In this document: positions 17,225 to 25,790 of the stretch, in pieces
Position numbering within the stretch: the stretch's first letter is position 1
How the letters are laid out: every line of letters starts with the position of its first letter
NCBI GenBank assembly: GCA_038526915.1
Contig: JBCBGF010000011.1
Span: 1 to 64,000 of the forward strand
DNA length: 64,000 nucleotides
Direction of reading: 5' to 3'
Source of the DNA: JBCBGF01 sp038526915
GTDB lineage: Bacteria; Pseudomonadota; Alphaproteobacteria; Rhodobacterales; Rhodobacteraceae
Translations under genes and position numbers: made by a program
The notes under the pieces: generated by a model
Database searches by the model: none
Seen by the model: only the letters and a program-made list of their open reading frames with translations
What the model was told of the DNA's origin: nothing

Positions 17225-18670
17225 TTAGCCTTTCAATTTGATGGCGACGTTCTTGGTCTGCACGTAGTTCCAGAGCGCCTCACGCCCCTTCTCGCGGCCA
17301 TAACCTGACTTGCCGTAGCCGCCGAAAGGCGTCTCAACCCCGCCGGCGTACCATTCATTGACGAAGACCTGACCTGCCCGAAGCTGACGCGCGGCCGTGG
17401 TCGCGCGGTCGAGGTCGCGGGTGAAAACGCCGCTGACAAGCCCGTAGGGCGTGCCGTTTGCGATCTTGATGGAATCTTCGTCGGCTCCGAATTTCAAAAC
17501 CGACAGGACGGGGCCAAAGACCTCTTCATTGGCAATCACCATGTCGGGGGTCACGTTCGTCACGATTGTGGGTTCCAGGAAGGCGCCTGGAATGTTCATC
17601 TTGCGGCCCCCGGTGGCGACGTGCGCGCCTTCACTTTGTGCCGCGCTGACCATGTCTGCGGCGCGGTCGCGCTGCGCTTCGGAGACCATCGCGCCCATGG
17701 TCGGGCCGAATTCGGGTTGGTCAATTCCGGGCCCTACCGTCAGGGACTTCGCAACGCCAACCATGCGGCCTACCAATTCATCATGGATGCTTTCGTGAAC
17801 GATGACGCGGCTCATCGCGGAACACACTTGCCCCGCGTTGAAGTAGATGCCCCAACGCACGTCATTCTCGAAGGCTTCCAAATCCGCATCATCGTGAACA
17901 ATAGCGGCAGACTTTCCACCAAGCTCCAGCACGCAAGGCACGACGTTCTTAGCCGCGGCACTGGCAATTGCGATACCGGTTGGGACCGATCCGGTGAACA
18001 CGATTTGGTTCACGCGGGCATGGGCAGATAGCGCCGCACCCGCTTCGCCGCCAAGACCGCATAAGATGTTGACCGCACCTTTTGGCAGGCCCGCGGCCTC
18101 GGCCGCATGGGCGAACCACGCATTGCTGAGCGGGGTCAATTCGGGCGTTTTGATCACGCAAGCATTCCCCGTGGCCAGAGCCGCAGATAAAGACCGCGCG
18201 GTCATCTCAACGGGGTAGTTCCACGGAATGATCTGGGCCGAGACGCCAAACGGCTCATAGGTCGTGAAATCAAAATAGCCTTTGCCAAGCGGGATCGAAC
18301 GCCCCTCAACTGTTTCGGCCTGATTGCCGTAGTATTCGAAATACCGGGCCGCGCCCTCGACCTCGATCCGGGCTTCCCAAAGGGGCTTGCCTTGTTCGAG
18401 CGTCAGGACCCGCGCGATGTCGTCGATATGGTCGAGCAGGTAGCGCCCCATAGCCTGTACCATGCGACCACGCTCCACGGGGCGCAGATCGGACAGTGCG
18501 CCGGACAAATGCACGCGCTCGGCCGCCAGGACCGCACGATCGACATCGGCAGCATCCGCAAGTGCATGTTCCGCCAGTTTTTCCGCGGTGCCCGGGTTAA
18601 AGACGTCAATCCGCCCCGCGCCGCCATCGACCCAGGCGCCGTCGATATAGTTCTGCCAATAGGTCTTCAT
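17225..18670 (-). CDS. Aldehyde dehydrogenase family protein
   Basis: NAD(P)+-dependent aldehyde oxidation enzyme, 481 aa. The general base E249 lies in LELGGKS and the nucleophile C283 in NAGQVCSAMSRV; the cofactor region reads FTGSVPTGIAIASAAAKN, and PWNYPVEM is present near residue 149. The sequence is closest in style to betaine-aldehyde/4-aminobutyraldehyde-type dehydrogenases. It overlaps the sulfotransferase-like gene by 4 bases. Within the locus it could oxidise an amino-aldehyde or semialdehyde released by ring opening or demethylation. Confidence 0.92.
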   Translation of the reverse strand: MKTYWQNYIDGAWVDGGAGRIDVFNPGTAEKLAEHALADAADVDRAVLAAERVHLSGALSDLRPVERGRMVQAMGRYLLDHIDDIARVLTLEQGKPLWEARIEVEGAARYFEYYGNQAETVEGRSIPLGKGYFDFTTYEPFGVSAQIIPWNYPVEMTARSLSAALATGNACVIKTPELTPLSNAWFAHAAEAAGLPKGAVNILCGLGGEAGAALSAHARVNQIVFTGSVPTGIAIASAAAKNVVPCVLELGGKSAAIVHDDADLEAFENDVRWGIYFNAGQVCSAMSRVIVHESIHDELVGRMVGVAKSLTVGPGIDQPEFGPTMGAMVSEAQRDRAADMVSAAQSEGAHVATGGRKMNIPGAFLEPTIVTNVTPDMVIANEEVFGPVLSVLKFGADEDSIKIANGTPYGLVSGVFTRDLDRATTAARQLRAGQVFVNEWYAGGVETPFGGYGKSGYGREKGREALWNYVQTKNVAIKLKG

Positions 18671-19410
18671 GAGGGGGCGATCCGATGCTGATAGAGGTGG
18701 TCGTAGTGGGGCTTCATCCGGCGATACACACGGCGCACACGCTCTGGGGCATCGCGCACTTCAACAAAACGGCGCGCTTGCGGTTTCAGCCCGGTCGATT
18801 GTGCAAGGTTGGCATGAAATGACCCGCCATCCCACCAGCTATGAGCGGAAGGATCGCCGCGAGGGTCCCAAGACATCGCGTCGGGCAGAAATGGAATGCC
18901 CACAGCGGCGCAAAAGGCCGTGACCATGGTGTTTGGGTCCTCAAGCAGATCATCGCTGTCTATGACGGGCGGCGGTGCCCCGTTCAACGCTGTTAGCAGG
19001 TCAAACAAGGCACGTTGTTCGGGAAAGCCAACCTCAAGCTCATCGAAGTCGGGCCACTTGTCATAGAGGCTCGAGATGGTCTTGGACGGGTCGCGGATCA
19101 GGAATGCGTGGGTGAACTGGGCAAGGAATTCCGGTGTCCACATGTGGTTGATATAGTGCGGGAAATCTTTGAGGAAGACCGGCCCCTCTTCGGCGCGCGC
19201 CTGGATATCTTCCCAAACGCTTTCGATGGTCAGGCCCTCGGTCGTTTTGTCCCCGGCCGTGAACCTGGGCCAAAGCGGATCTTCACCTTGATACCAGGCC
19301 TCGCCAAAGGGTTCATGGAGGCAGACGAGATCACCCCGCTGGCGCATCATCCATTCAAACGCCGTCGAGGTAGAGCGAGGGATCGCCCAGAGCGCAATGA
19401 TCTTATGCAT
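18667..19410 (-). CDS. Sulfotransferase-like P-loop protein
   Basis: Protein of 247 aa with a sulfotransferase-like nucleotide loop at the extreme N-terminus (IIALWAIPRSTSTAFEWM) and a later VFLKDFPHYINHMW and FLIRDPSKTISSLYDKWPD, matching the 3'-phosphate-binding region. The family is also found next to aminotransferases and in metabolic operons, and its acceptor is unknown. It is embedded in the left catabolic operon, overlapping the maleate-isomerase-like gene by 8 bases and the aldehyde dehydrogenase gene by 4. Start chosen at MHKIIALWA, because earlier codons are Arg-rich and lie deep in the preceding gene. Confidence 0.72.
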   Translation of the reverse strand: MHKIIALWAIPRSTSTAFEWMMRQRGDLVCLHEPFGEAWYQGEDPLWPRFTAGDKTTEGLTIESVWEDIQARAEEGPVFLKDFPHYINHMWTPEFLAQFTHAFLIRDPSKTISSLYDKWPDFDELEVGFPEQRALFDLLTALNGAPPPVIDSDDLLEDPNTMVTAFCAAVGIPFLPDAMSWDPRGDPSAHSWWDGGSFHANLAQSTGLKPQARRFVEVRDAPERVRRVYRRMKPHYDHLYQHRIAPS

Positions 19411-20236
19411 GTAGGCTCTCCAGCAGGGCCGATTGCGGCGTGACCGGAGCAATCCCGAGATCCTTCATGATCCGCCAGTAAAGCGCGATGTCATGACCGA
19501 TGACCGGCTTGCCGAGCTTGGCCTCAAGCTCGCGCGCGAGGTGCAGGGGGCGCTGGGGCAAACCGTTTGGGCCGGCGCGGAAATTGCACATTCCGTTGAT
19601 AAGGTAAGCGTCGGCATTGGGTGCCTGCTCGGCGACATAGGCGAAGCTCTTCTCAAACAAATCGCCGTCGAAAATCCAGCGCTTTGCGTTTACGGTCCCT
19701 TGATCGGGAAACCACCCCTGATCGACGAAGTTGCCCGCCCAAACCACATCAAACCCGGCCTCGCGCAGGAAATCGACTGTGCCTTGCCACCAATCGGGCC
19801 AGTGATAGGCCGCGTTCAGCGCGACCTTTTCCACGTTCACCGCCCGAAGCGCCTCGACCATGGCATAGCCTGCCATGTGGAAGCGTGTTTGGTATTTCTC
19901 CGATAGATCGGCGCAGTGCTGGCGAATACCCTCAACGCCCAGACCACTGGCATGCACCCAGTTCGACCCGACCTGTCCGCAGACATCCACCCCATTGCGT
20001 GCCATGCAATGGACGAAGTCTTCCAGCATGCCGAAGTTTGCGCGGCGCTGGTCCAAACCATGCGCATAGTCGGGCACATGCAACATCCAGCCGTGCACGC
20101 CGACTGTGGGCGGGCACATGCGCAGAAAGTCAGAGGGGGCCGCGTCATAGTCAAAAGGCGGGCAGGTGAAGCCAACCTGATGCGGGAACAGCTTGTGCGC
20201 GGCCGTCCACGTTTGGGGCATCGCTTGATCAGCCAT
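19403..20236 (-). CDS. Maleate isomerase/arylmalonate decarboxylase-like protein
   Basis: Asp/Glu-racemase-superfamily protein (about 277 aa). Two cysteines sit where the family keeps its catalytic pair: one in DVCGQVGSNWVHASG (about residue 86) and one in LINGMCNFRAG (about residue 217), each at the start of a Gly-rich loop. LGKPVIGHDIALYW near the C-terminus matches the usual PV(I/V)-S/N-x-D/Q-ALxW ending. Family members isomerise maleate to fumarate, decarboxylate malonates or racemise amino acids. It overlaps the Rieske gene by 8 bases. In the locus it may process an unsaturated diacid or a racemisation step. Confidence 0.72.
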   Translation of the reverse strand: MADQAMPQTWTAAHKLFPHQVGFTCPPFDYDAAPSDFLRMCPPTVGVHGWMLHVPDYAHGLDQRRANFGMLEDFVHCMARNGVDVCGQVGSNWVHASGLGVEGIRQHCADLSEKYQTRFHMAGYAMVEALRAVNVEKVALNAAYHWPDWWQGTVDFLREAGFDVVWAGNFVDQGWFPDQGTVNAKRWIFDGDLFEKSFAYVAEQAPNADAYLINGMCNFRAGPNGLPQRPLHLARELEAKLGKPVIGHDIALYWRIMKDLGIAPVTPQSALLESLHA

Positions 20237-21308
20237 CAACGGCTTCGCGCATCCAGCGCTGCAGATGCATGATTGGATGCTCTGAGTTCACGCCGCCCTT
20301 AGGATCGACCACCAGCGGCCCGGGTACATAGCCGCGCGATTTCAGGCCGCGATGGACGCTTTCCACCAGATGGATGTCTTCCTCAACTGTGGTGGCCCGA
20401 TCCTGCTGCGCGAGTTTGCGCACCTTTTCATCGTCGATGCCGCCGACAGAGTACCACCCGCGCCAGACCACCACATGATCGGCGTCGATTGCCCGCCAGT
20501 GATAGGTATTCAGGACGTTGCCCGGGTAGACCTGAAAGCTGAACATCGGCCATAGGAACCAGCTGGAATATTCGTGGGAATGGGCAAAGCCAGAGTTGAT
20601 GTCATAGGTCATTTGATCCAGCGCCTGACATTCCGTCGTGTGACGCAGGCATTTGCCTTGCGGTTGAATGTCGTAGGTTTCAGGCTTGACCACGCCATTG
20701 GCGAAAGTCGGATGGTTCAATGAGCAGTGATAGCATTCGGAATAGTTCTCGACCGAGACCTTCCAGTTGCAGTTTTCCGGGATCTCAACCCATTCCAGAG
20801 GCTTAAGGTCGGCCCAGTTCGGCACCCACTCTTCCAATTCGGCCCGCGCGCCGGGAAACCAATCGTCCATCGGGGCGGCATCCGGGTCGAGGTTCACGAA
20901 GACAAACCCAAGGAAGGTTTCCGCACGCACTTCGGTCAGACAGATGCTGGATTTATCGAACCCATCGACCGCTTTGATATTCGGCCCTGCACGCAACTGG
21001 CCGGTCAACTCGTAGGTCCATGCGTGATAGGGGCATACAACAACGCGGGTGGTGCCGGTGCCGCTGACCAACTGGTGCGCGCGGTGTTGGCAGACGTTGT
21101 AGAACACGCGAATTTTGTGATCTTGGCCCCGGATTGCAAACAAGCTTTCGCCTGCGATTTCGAACGTGGCGTAGTCGCCGGTCTTGGCAAGCTGCGACGC
21201 ATGGCATCCGAATTGCCAGGTCCGCGCCAAAAGGCCGTTCGTTTCCAGCCGGAAGACCTCGGGATCGGTGTAGAACCGTGCGTCCAGCGATCTGATCGGC
21301 TCGGTCAT
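20229..21308 (-). CDS. Rieske non-haem iron oxygenase, quaternary-amine type
   Basis: Oxygenase alpha subunit, 359 aa. The Rieske 2Fe-2S ligands are C73/H75 (NVCQHRAHQL) and C92/H95 (VVCPYHAW). The mononuclear iron ligands lie in ENYSECYHCSLNHP, H194 and H199, and the bridging acidic residue is E191 instead of the usual Asp. Glu there is a feature of the carnitine monooxygenase CntA, and the size and motif fit oxygenases that demethylate or cleave quaternary ammonium compounds. No ferredoxin reductase partner is encoded nearby. The gene overlaps the RpiR gene by 4 bases. Confidence 0.88.
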   Translation of the reverse strand: MTEPIRSLDARFYTDPEVFRLETNGLLARTWQFGCHASQLAKTGDYATFEIAGESLFAIRGQDHKIRVFYNVCQHRAHQLVSGTGTTRVVVCPYHAWTYELTGQLRAGPNIKAVDGFDKSSICLTEVRAETFLGFVFVNLDPDAAPMDDWFPGARAELEEWVPNWADLKPLEWVEIPENCNWKVSVENYSECYHCSLNHPTFANGVVKPETYDIQPQGKCLRHTTECQALDQMTYDINSGFAHSHEYSSWFLWPMFSFQVYPGNVLNTYHWRAIDADHVVVWRGWYSVGGIDDEKVRKLAQQDRATTVEEDIHLVESVHRGLKSRGYVPGPLVVDPKGGVNSEHPIMHLQRWMREAVDG

Positions 21309-22192
21309 GGCACCCCCTCGTGGTACAGGCCCAACTGGTGGCGGCGTTGGTGAAACGTCTCAACCCGTTGGGGGATTTCGTCGCTGGCAACGGCGATGAC
21401 AAAGGACAGCAAGGTTTCCATGAGCGCAATGATGCTGACTGTCGATGGAAAGAACTGCGGTGTCTCGACAGCCACGGTAAAGCCGTGGTCGGCCATGCGA
21501 ATGATGGGGCTGGCGGGGCTATCTGACAGCGCCACGATGACCATACCCTGCTCGCGGGCGATCTTCACGGCCTCGACCACTTCCGAACGGTAGGGTTTGC
21601 AGGTGATCGCAATCAGAATGTCCCGCCCGTCTGCCCAGGCCAGATCGTCCACGGGCGTGGAACCTGGCCGGGGGATTGCGTGAAATTCGGTCATCCCTGT
21701 CGAGGCCAGATACGTGAAGTTGCGTGCGACAGAGTTGTTCACTCCAACGCCCAAGGTAAACACACGGCGGGCGTTCCAGATCGCCTCTGCCGCAAGTTTC
21801 AGTTTGTCGGTCGAGATACCTGCGAAGGTTTCTTCGATGTTTGCCATCACGTCGCGGACCATGTCCGCATAAAGCCCGCCGAGGTCCCCGGACTTGGAAA
21901 TATCCTGCAGCCACCGGGCCCGATCAGGGAAGTCTGCCGCCCCTTTGCGAATTGCGTCACGAAAGGGAGCGCGGAAATCCTCGTACCCTTCAAACCCCAC
22001 CTGTCGCGCCATTCGGACAACGGTGTTCGGCTTTACATTCGCAGCTTCGGCGATCTCGCGCACGGTGGACACGCCCACGTCGCGGGGGTTCTCCAGCACG
22101 TAAGTTGCGGCCTTGCGCGCCTCTGGTGTCAGTGCCGACAGCTCACCGGCCAGCCGCTCTAGAATCGTTGATGATACATTTGTCCCATTCAT
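21305..22192 (-). CDS. MurR/RpiR family transcriptional regulator
   Basis: Regulator (295 aa) with an N-terminal HTH_6 domain (TVREIAEAANVKPNTVVRMARQVGFEGYEDFR) and a C-terminal SIS domain (about residues 115-260) that senses a phosphosugar or another metabolite. I placed the start at MNGTNVSST; an ATG at 22246 would leave only 14 bases to the divergent gene and no room for promoters. It is the first gene of the left arm and likely the local regulator of both arms. Confidence 0.88.
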   Translation of the reverse strand: MNGTNVSSTILERLAGELSALTPEARKAATYVLENPRDVGVSTVREIAEAANVKPNTVVRMARQVGFEGYEDFRAPFRDAIRKGAADFPDRARWLQDISKSGDLGGLYADMVRDVMANIEETFAGISTDKLKLAAEAIWNARRVFTLGVGVNNSVARNFTYLASTGMTEFHAIPRPGSTPVDDLAWADGRDILIAITCKPYRSEVVEAVKIAREQGMVIVALSDSPASPIIRMADHGFTVAVETPQFFPSTVSIIALMETLLSFVIAVASDEIPQRVETFHQRRHQLGLYHEGVP

Positions 22193-22260
22193 GATTGACG
22201 ATGGTATTTTTGTCCGCTTAGCCTGTCGAGAGAAAAAACGACTCATCGAAGGACATTCCC
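22193..22260 (+). promoter_or_regulatory. Shared divergent promoter region of the catabolic locus
   Basis: 68 bases separate the two arms of the locus. On the plus strand, TTGACG (22195-22200) and TTAGCC (22218-22223) are 17 bases apart and could form a weak sigma-70 promoter. A clear ribosome site, AAGGA, lies 9 bases before a TTG codon. A T/A-rich patch in the middle may hold the regulator site. Motif matches are moderate, so the promoter is tentative. Confidence 0.45.
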
Positions 22261-24711
22261 TTGGCGCATGAATTTCCCAGCCACGCGCGCGTTGTCATTG
22301 TAGGTGGTGGCGTCATGGGCGTCGGCCTTGCCTACCATCTCGGCCACGAAGGCTGGGGCGAGGACACTGTGCTTCTTGAGAAAGCCGAACTGACCTCGGG
22401 CAGCACCTGGCATGCGGCGGGACAGATCACGCATTCAACCAGCAGCTTTGGCTTGGGCAAATGTGTCGATTACAACATAGGGCTCTATTCCGGCGCGCTT
22501 GAGCGGGAAACCGGCCAAGCCGTCACCTGGCATGGATGCGGGTCGTTCCGGCTCGCCTATACCGAGGACGAGATGGATTGGCTGCGTCACACGCTGTCGG
22601 TCGGGCGGTCTCTTGGGTTCAACATTGAGCTGGTTGGCCCTGAACAGATCGCCAAGTTGCATCCGTTCTACAATCTCCACGGCGTCCTGGGCGCGCTGCA
22701 CACGCCTGATGACGGGCACGTTGACCCGACAAATGTGACCATGGCGATGGCCGCAGGCGCGCGGCAAAACGGCGTGCGGATCATTCGCCAGTGCCGCGCC
22801 ACCAATATCACCCAACAGCCTTCCGGTGAATGGCAGGTCGAAACAGATAAGGGCACGATCACCTGCGAGCATGTCGTGAATGCAGGCGGCACCTATGCGC
22901 GCCAGATGGGGGAATGGTCTGGCCTACAACTGCCGATGACTTCGATGACGCATCATTACTTTGTCACCGAACCAGTGCCCGAGTTTGCCGCGCTTGAAAC
23001 AGAACTTCCCGTCATCCGCGATGACAAGAAAGTCTCTGGCTATATTCGGATGGAACAAAAGCGCGGTCTCATCGGAATTTACGAGAAAGAGAACCCCAAT
23101 TCCGTGTGGCACGATCATTGCCCTTGGGAATACGAGAACTGGCTCTTTGACGCCGATTACGACCGGGTCATGCCGTATCTTGAGGAAAGCCTAAACCGCA
23201 TGCCGATCTTCGCGGAGCTTGGCATCCAGCGCGAGGTGCACGGCGCGATCAGCCATCCCCCCGATGGCAACCCGCTGATCGGCCCCGCGCCGGGCGTGCG
23301 AAATTACTGGTGCTGCTGCGGCACTCAGATCGGGATCGGCTGGGGCCCCGGTCTGACACGCGAACTGGCCCGCTGGATGGTCCACGGAGCCGCCGATATC
23401 TCGATGCGCGAATATGATCCGCGTCGGTTTGGATCCTATGCCACGAAGGACTGGCAGGTGGTGAAAGCCGAAGAAGACTACTGCCTGCGCCACGAAATCC
23501 CGTTCCCGCATTTCAACCGCCTTGCTGGTCGCCCCATCAAACCTTCGCCCTTACATGACGTTCTGAAAGCGAAGGGCGCCGTGCACGAAGAGGTCTACGG
23601 GTTCGAGCGCCCGCGTTTCTTTGCCAAGGGTATTCCGCAAGAAGATCACTATTCCTTCAACCGCACACCCGTGGACGACATGGTCGCGGCCGAGGTCAAA
23701 GCGGTCCGCGAACATGTGGGCATCATAGATGTGACCGCCTTTACCAAAGTGCTGGTTTCAGGCCCCGACGCTTATGTGCTGCTGGACCGACTGACCGCAA
23801 ACCGCATGCCGCAAAAGGTTGGGTCGATCACGCTGACGCACATGCTGAACCGCGCAGGCCGGATTGAGTTGGAAACAACGATTGTTCGGATGAGTGAGGA
23901 CAGATTCTATCTGGTCTGTGCCGCCTTCTTCGAGCAGCGCTTGCTCGATCATCTGGCGCATCAACGCGGGGACGAGGATGTGGTGATCACCGCCCTGTCC
24001 TCTGACTGGAGCGCCCTGTCGCTGAACGGGCCAAGGGCGCGTGACGTGCTGGCCGCTTGCACCGATGCGGACCTGTCAAACGCCGGTTTCCGTTGGCTGT
24101 CCGCCCGGGAGATCACGGTTGCAGGCCATAAAATCTGGGCCTTTCGCATGTCCTACGCAGGCGAACTAGGCTGGGAGTTCCACATGCCAAACGCCGCCTG
24201 TCTCGACGTATACACTGCCCTTTGGAGGGCCGGAGAGGCGCACCGGATCGCCGACTACGGATCATTTGCAATGAACGCCATGCGGATGGAGAAGGGATTC
24301 AAAGGGGCTGGTGAACTGACCAATGAGGTCACGCTGGCCGAGGCCGATGTTCTGCGCTTCGCGCGGGCGGACAAAGACTATCTTGGCCGCGACAAGACGC
24401 TAAACGCCGATTTACCCTGGGTCTGCGCCTATCTGGAAATTGAGCCTGACGGGATCGCCGACGGTCACGGGGGTGAAGCGGTTCTGCACGATGGACAGGT
24501 GGTCGGATCAACCGCATCGGTGGCGTATGGGCCGACGGTTGGCAAGATCCTTGCCTTTGCCTACGTCAAACCGAGCGCCGCGCACCCCGGCACCCCCCTT
24601 GAGGTCATTATCCACGGAAAACAACGCGTTGCCCGTGTCTTGGGTGAACCCGCCTATGATCCGCAAAGCCTGCTGCCCCGCACGGACGCAGCCCGAGAGG
24701 CCGCGGAATGA
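22261..24711 (+). CDS. FAD-dependent demethylase with GcvT domain (dimethylglycine/sarcosine dehydrogenase-like)
   Basis: Two-domain enzyme (816 aa). Residues 1 to about 430 form a D-amino-acid-oxidase-type flavin domain starting with VVIVGGGVMGVG. H51 in GSTWHAAG is the expected site of covalent FAD attachment. The C-terminal half is a glycine-cleavage T-type folate-binding domain. Relatives oxidatively demethylate tertiary or secondary N-methyl amines and pass the one-carbon unit to tetrahydrofolate. The start is TTG: it follows AAGGA with good spacing, the nearby ATG at 22268 is out of frame, and the next in-frame ATG would cut into the FAD motif. It overlaps the next gene by ATGA. Confidence 0.9.
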   Translation: MAHEFPSHARVVIVGGGVMGVGLAYHLGHEGWGEDTVLLEKAELTSGSTWHAAGQITHSTSSFGLGKCVDYNIGLYSGALERETGQAVTWHGCGSFRLAYTEDEMDWLRHTLSVGRSLGFNIELVGPEQIAKLHPFYNLHGVLGALHTPDDGHVDPTNVTMAMAAGARQNGVRIIRQCRATNITQQPSGEWQVETDKGTITCEHVVNAGGTYARQMGEWSGLQLPMTSMTHHYFVTEPVPEFAALETELPVIRDDKKVSGYIRMEQKRGLIGIYEKENPNSVWHDHCPWEYENWLFDADYDRVMPYLEESLNRMPIFAELGIQREVHGAISHPPDGNPLIGPAPGVRNYWCCCGTQIGIGWGPGLTRELARWMVHGAADISMREYDPRRFGSYATKDWQVVKAEEDYCLRHEIPFPHFNRLAGRPIKPSPLHDVLKAKGAVHEEVYGFERPRFFAKGIPQEDHYSFNRTPVDDMVAAEVKAVREHVGIIDVTAFTKVLVSGPDAYVLLDRLTANRMPQKVGSITLTHMLNRAGRIELETTIVRMSEDRFYLVCAAFFEQRLLDHLAHQRGDEDVVITALSSDWSALSLNGPRARDVLAACTDADLSNAGFRWLSAREITVAGHKIWAFRMSYAGELGWEFHMPNAACLDVYTALWRAGEAHRIADYGSFAMNAMRMEKGFKGAGELTNEVTLAEADVLRFARADKDYLGRDKTLNADLPWVCAYLEIEPDGIADGHGGEAVLHDGQVVGSTASVAYGPTVGKILAFAYVKPSAAHPGTPLEVIIHGKQRVARVLGEPAYDPQSLLPRTDAAREAAE

Positions 24712-25790
24712 CCCTTCCCGCTACGATGACGGCGATGGTCACGATGGGACACGGCGGTCTGGATCAAATGGTGCTGCACACCGACTGGCCGCGGCCTGAG
24801 CCGGCTTCGGACGACGTTCTGATCAAGGTGCGCGCCTGCGGTCTGAACAACACGGACGTGAACACGCGGTCCGGGTGGTATTCAAAATCGGTGACCGATG
24901 CGACCACCGGTGGCGCGTTTGCCGAGGTCGGCGAAGATGACCCTACGTGGGGCGGCGCACCGATCACCTTCCCACGCATTCAGGGCGCAGATGTCTGCGG
25001 CGAAATCGTTGCTGTCGGCGCGAATGTTGACCCTGCACGCGTTGGCGAAAGGGTTATCACGGATGGTTGGCTGCGCGACGAACGCGATCCCGAGAACATG
25101 GACAAGACCGGATATTTCGGGTCCGAGCGTGACGGGGGTTTTGCCGAATACACAACGACGCCCGCGCGCAATGCCCTTGCCATCAACTCGGACCTGACGG
25201 ACGCCGAACTCGCAACTTTCTCCTGCTCCTACTCGACCGCCGAAGGCATGCTAACCCGCGCCAATGTCACCGATCGCGACACCGTGTTGATCCCCGGCGC
25301 ATCGGGCGGTGTTGGCGGCGCATTGGTGCAATTGGCCAAGCGCCGCGGCGCGCGTGTGATTGCGATGGCATCCGCGGCCAAACATGCTGATGTCTCAAAA
25401 CTCGGGCCAGACAGGATATTGCCCCGCGCGCCGGATGATCTGCGCGCTGCACTTGGAGATGAGCGGATCACCGTCGTTGCCGATATCGTGGGCGGCCCCT
25501 ATTGGCCGGCCCTGATCGATATTCTCGAACGCGGTGGCCGCTATACCTGCTCAGGGGCCATTGCCGGCCCCATCGTCGAACTTGATCTGCGAACCTTTTA
25601 TCTGCGCGACCTGACTTTCACGGGCTCCACTGTCATCACCCCTGACGTTATGCCAAACCTGATCCGCTACATCGAACAGGGTGAGATCACACCCGCGCTT
25701 GCCGCGACATACCCGCTGAGCCAACTGCGCGAAGCGCAAGCGGCCTTTATCGCCAAAGAGCATACGGGCAACATCGTGGTAGTCCCGTGA
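24708..25790 (+). CDS. MDR-family zinc-type alcohol dehydrogenase/quinone oxidoreductase
   Basis: NAD(P)-dependent medium-chain dehydrogenase, 360 aa. The N-terminal catalytic domain has VRACGLNNTDVNTRSGWY and FPRIQGADVCGEIVAVGANVDP; the Rossmann motif is VLIPGASGGVGGALVQLAKRRGARV. The structural zinc cysteines are not evident, which places it toward the quinone-oxidoreductase or alcohol-dehydrogenase-like branch. It is second in the right arm, overlapping both neighbours by 4 bases. Substrate unknown; in a betaine-type pathway it could oxidise a hydroxylated intermediate or reduce an enone. Confidence 0.82.
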   Translation: MTLPATMTAMVTMGHGGLDQMVLHTDWPRPEPASDDVLIKVRACGLNNTDVNTRSGWYSKSVTDATTGGAFAEVGEDDPTWGGAPITFPRIQGADVCGEIVAVGANVDPARVGERVITDGWLRDERDPENMDKTGYFGSERDGGFAEYTTTPARNALAINSDLTDAELATFSCSYSTAEGMLTRANVTDRDTVLIPGASGGVGGALVQLAKRRGARVIAMASAAKHADVSKLGPDRILPRAPDDLRAALGDERITVVADIVGGPYWPALIDILERGGRYTCSGAIAGPIVELDLRTFYLRDLTFTGSTVITPDVMPNLIRYIEQGEITPALAATYPLSQLREAQAAFIAKEHTGNIVVVP

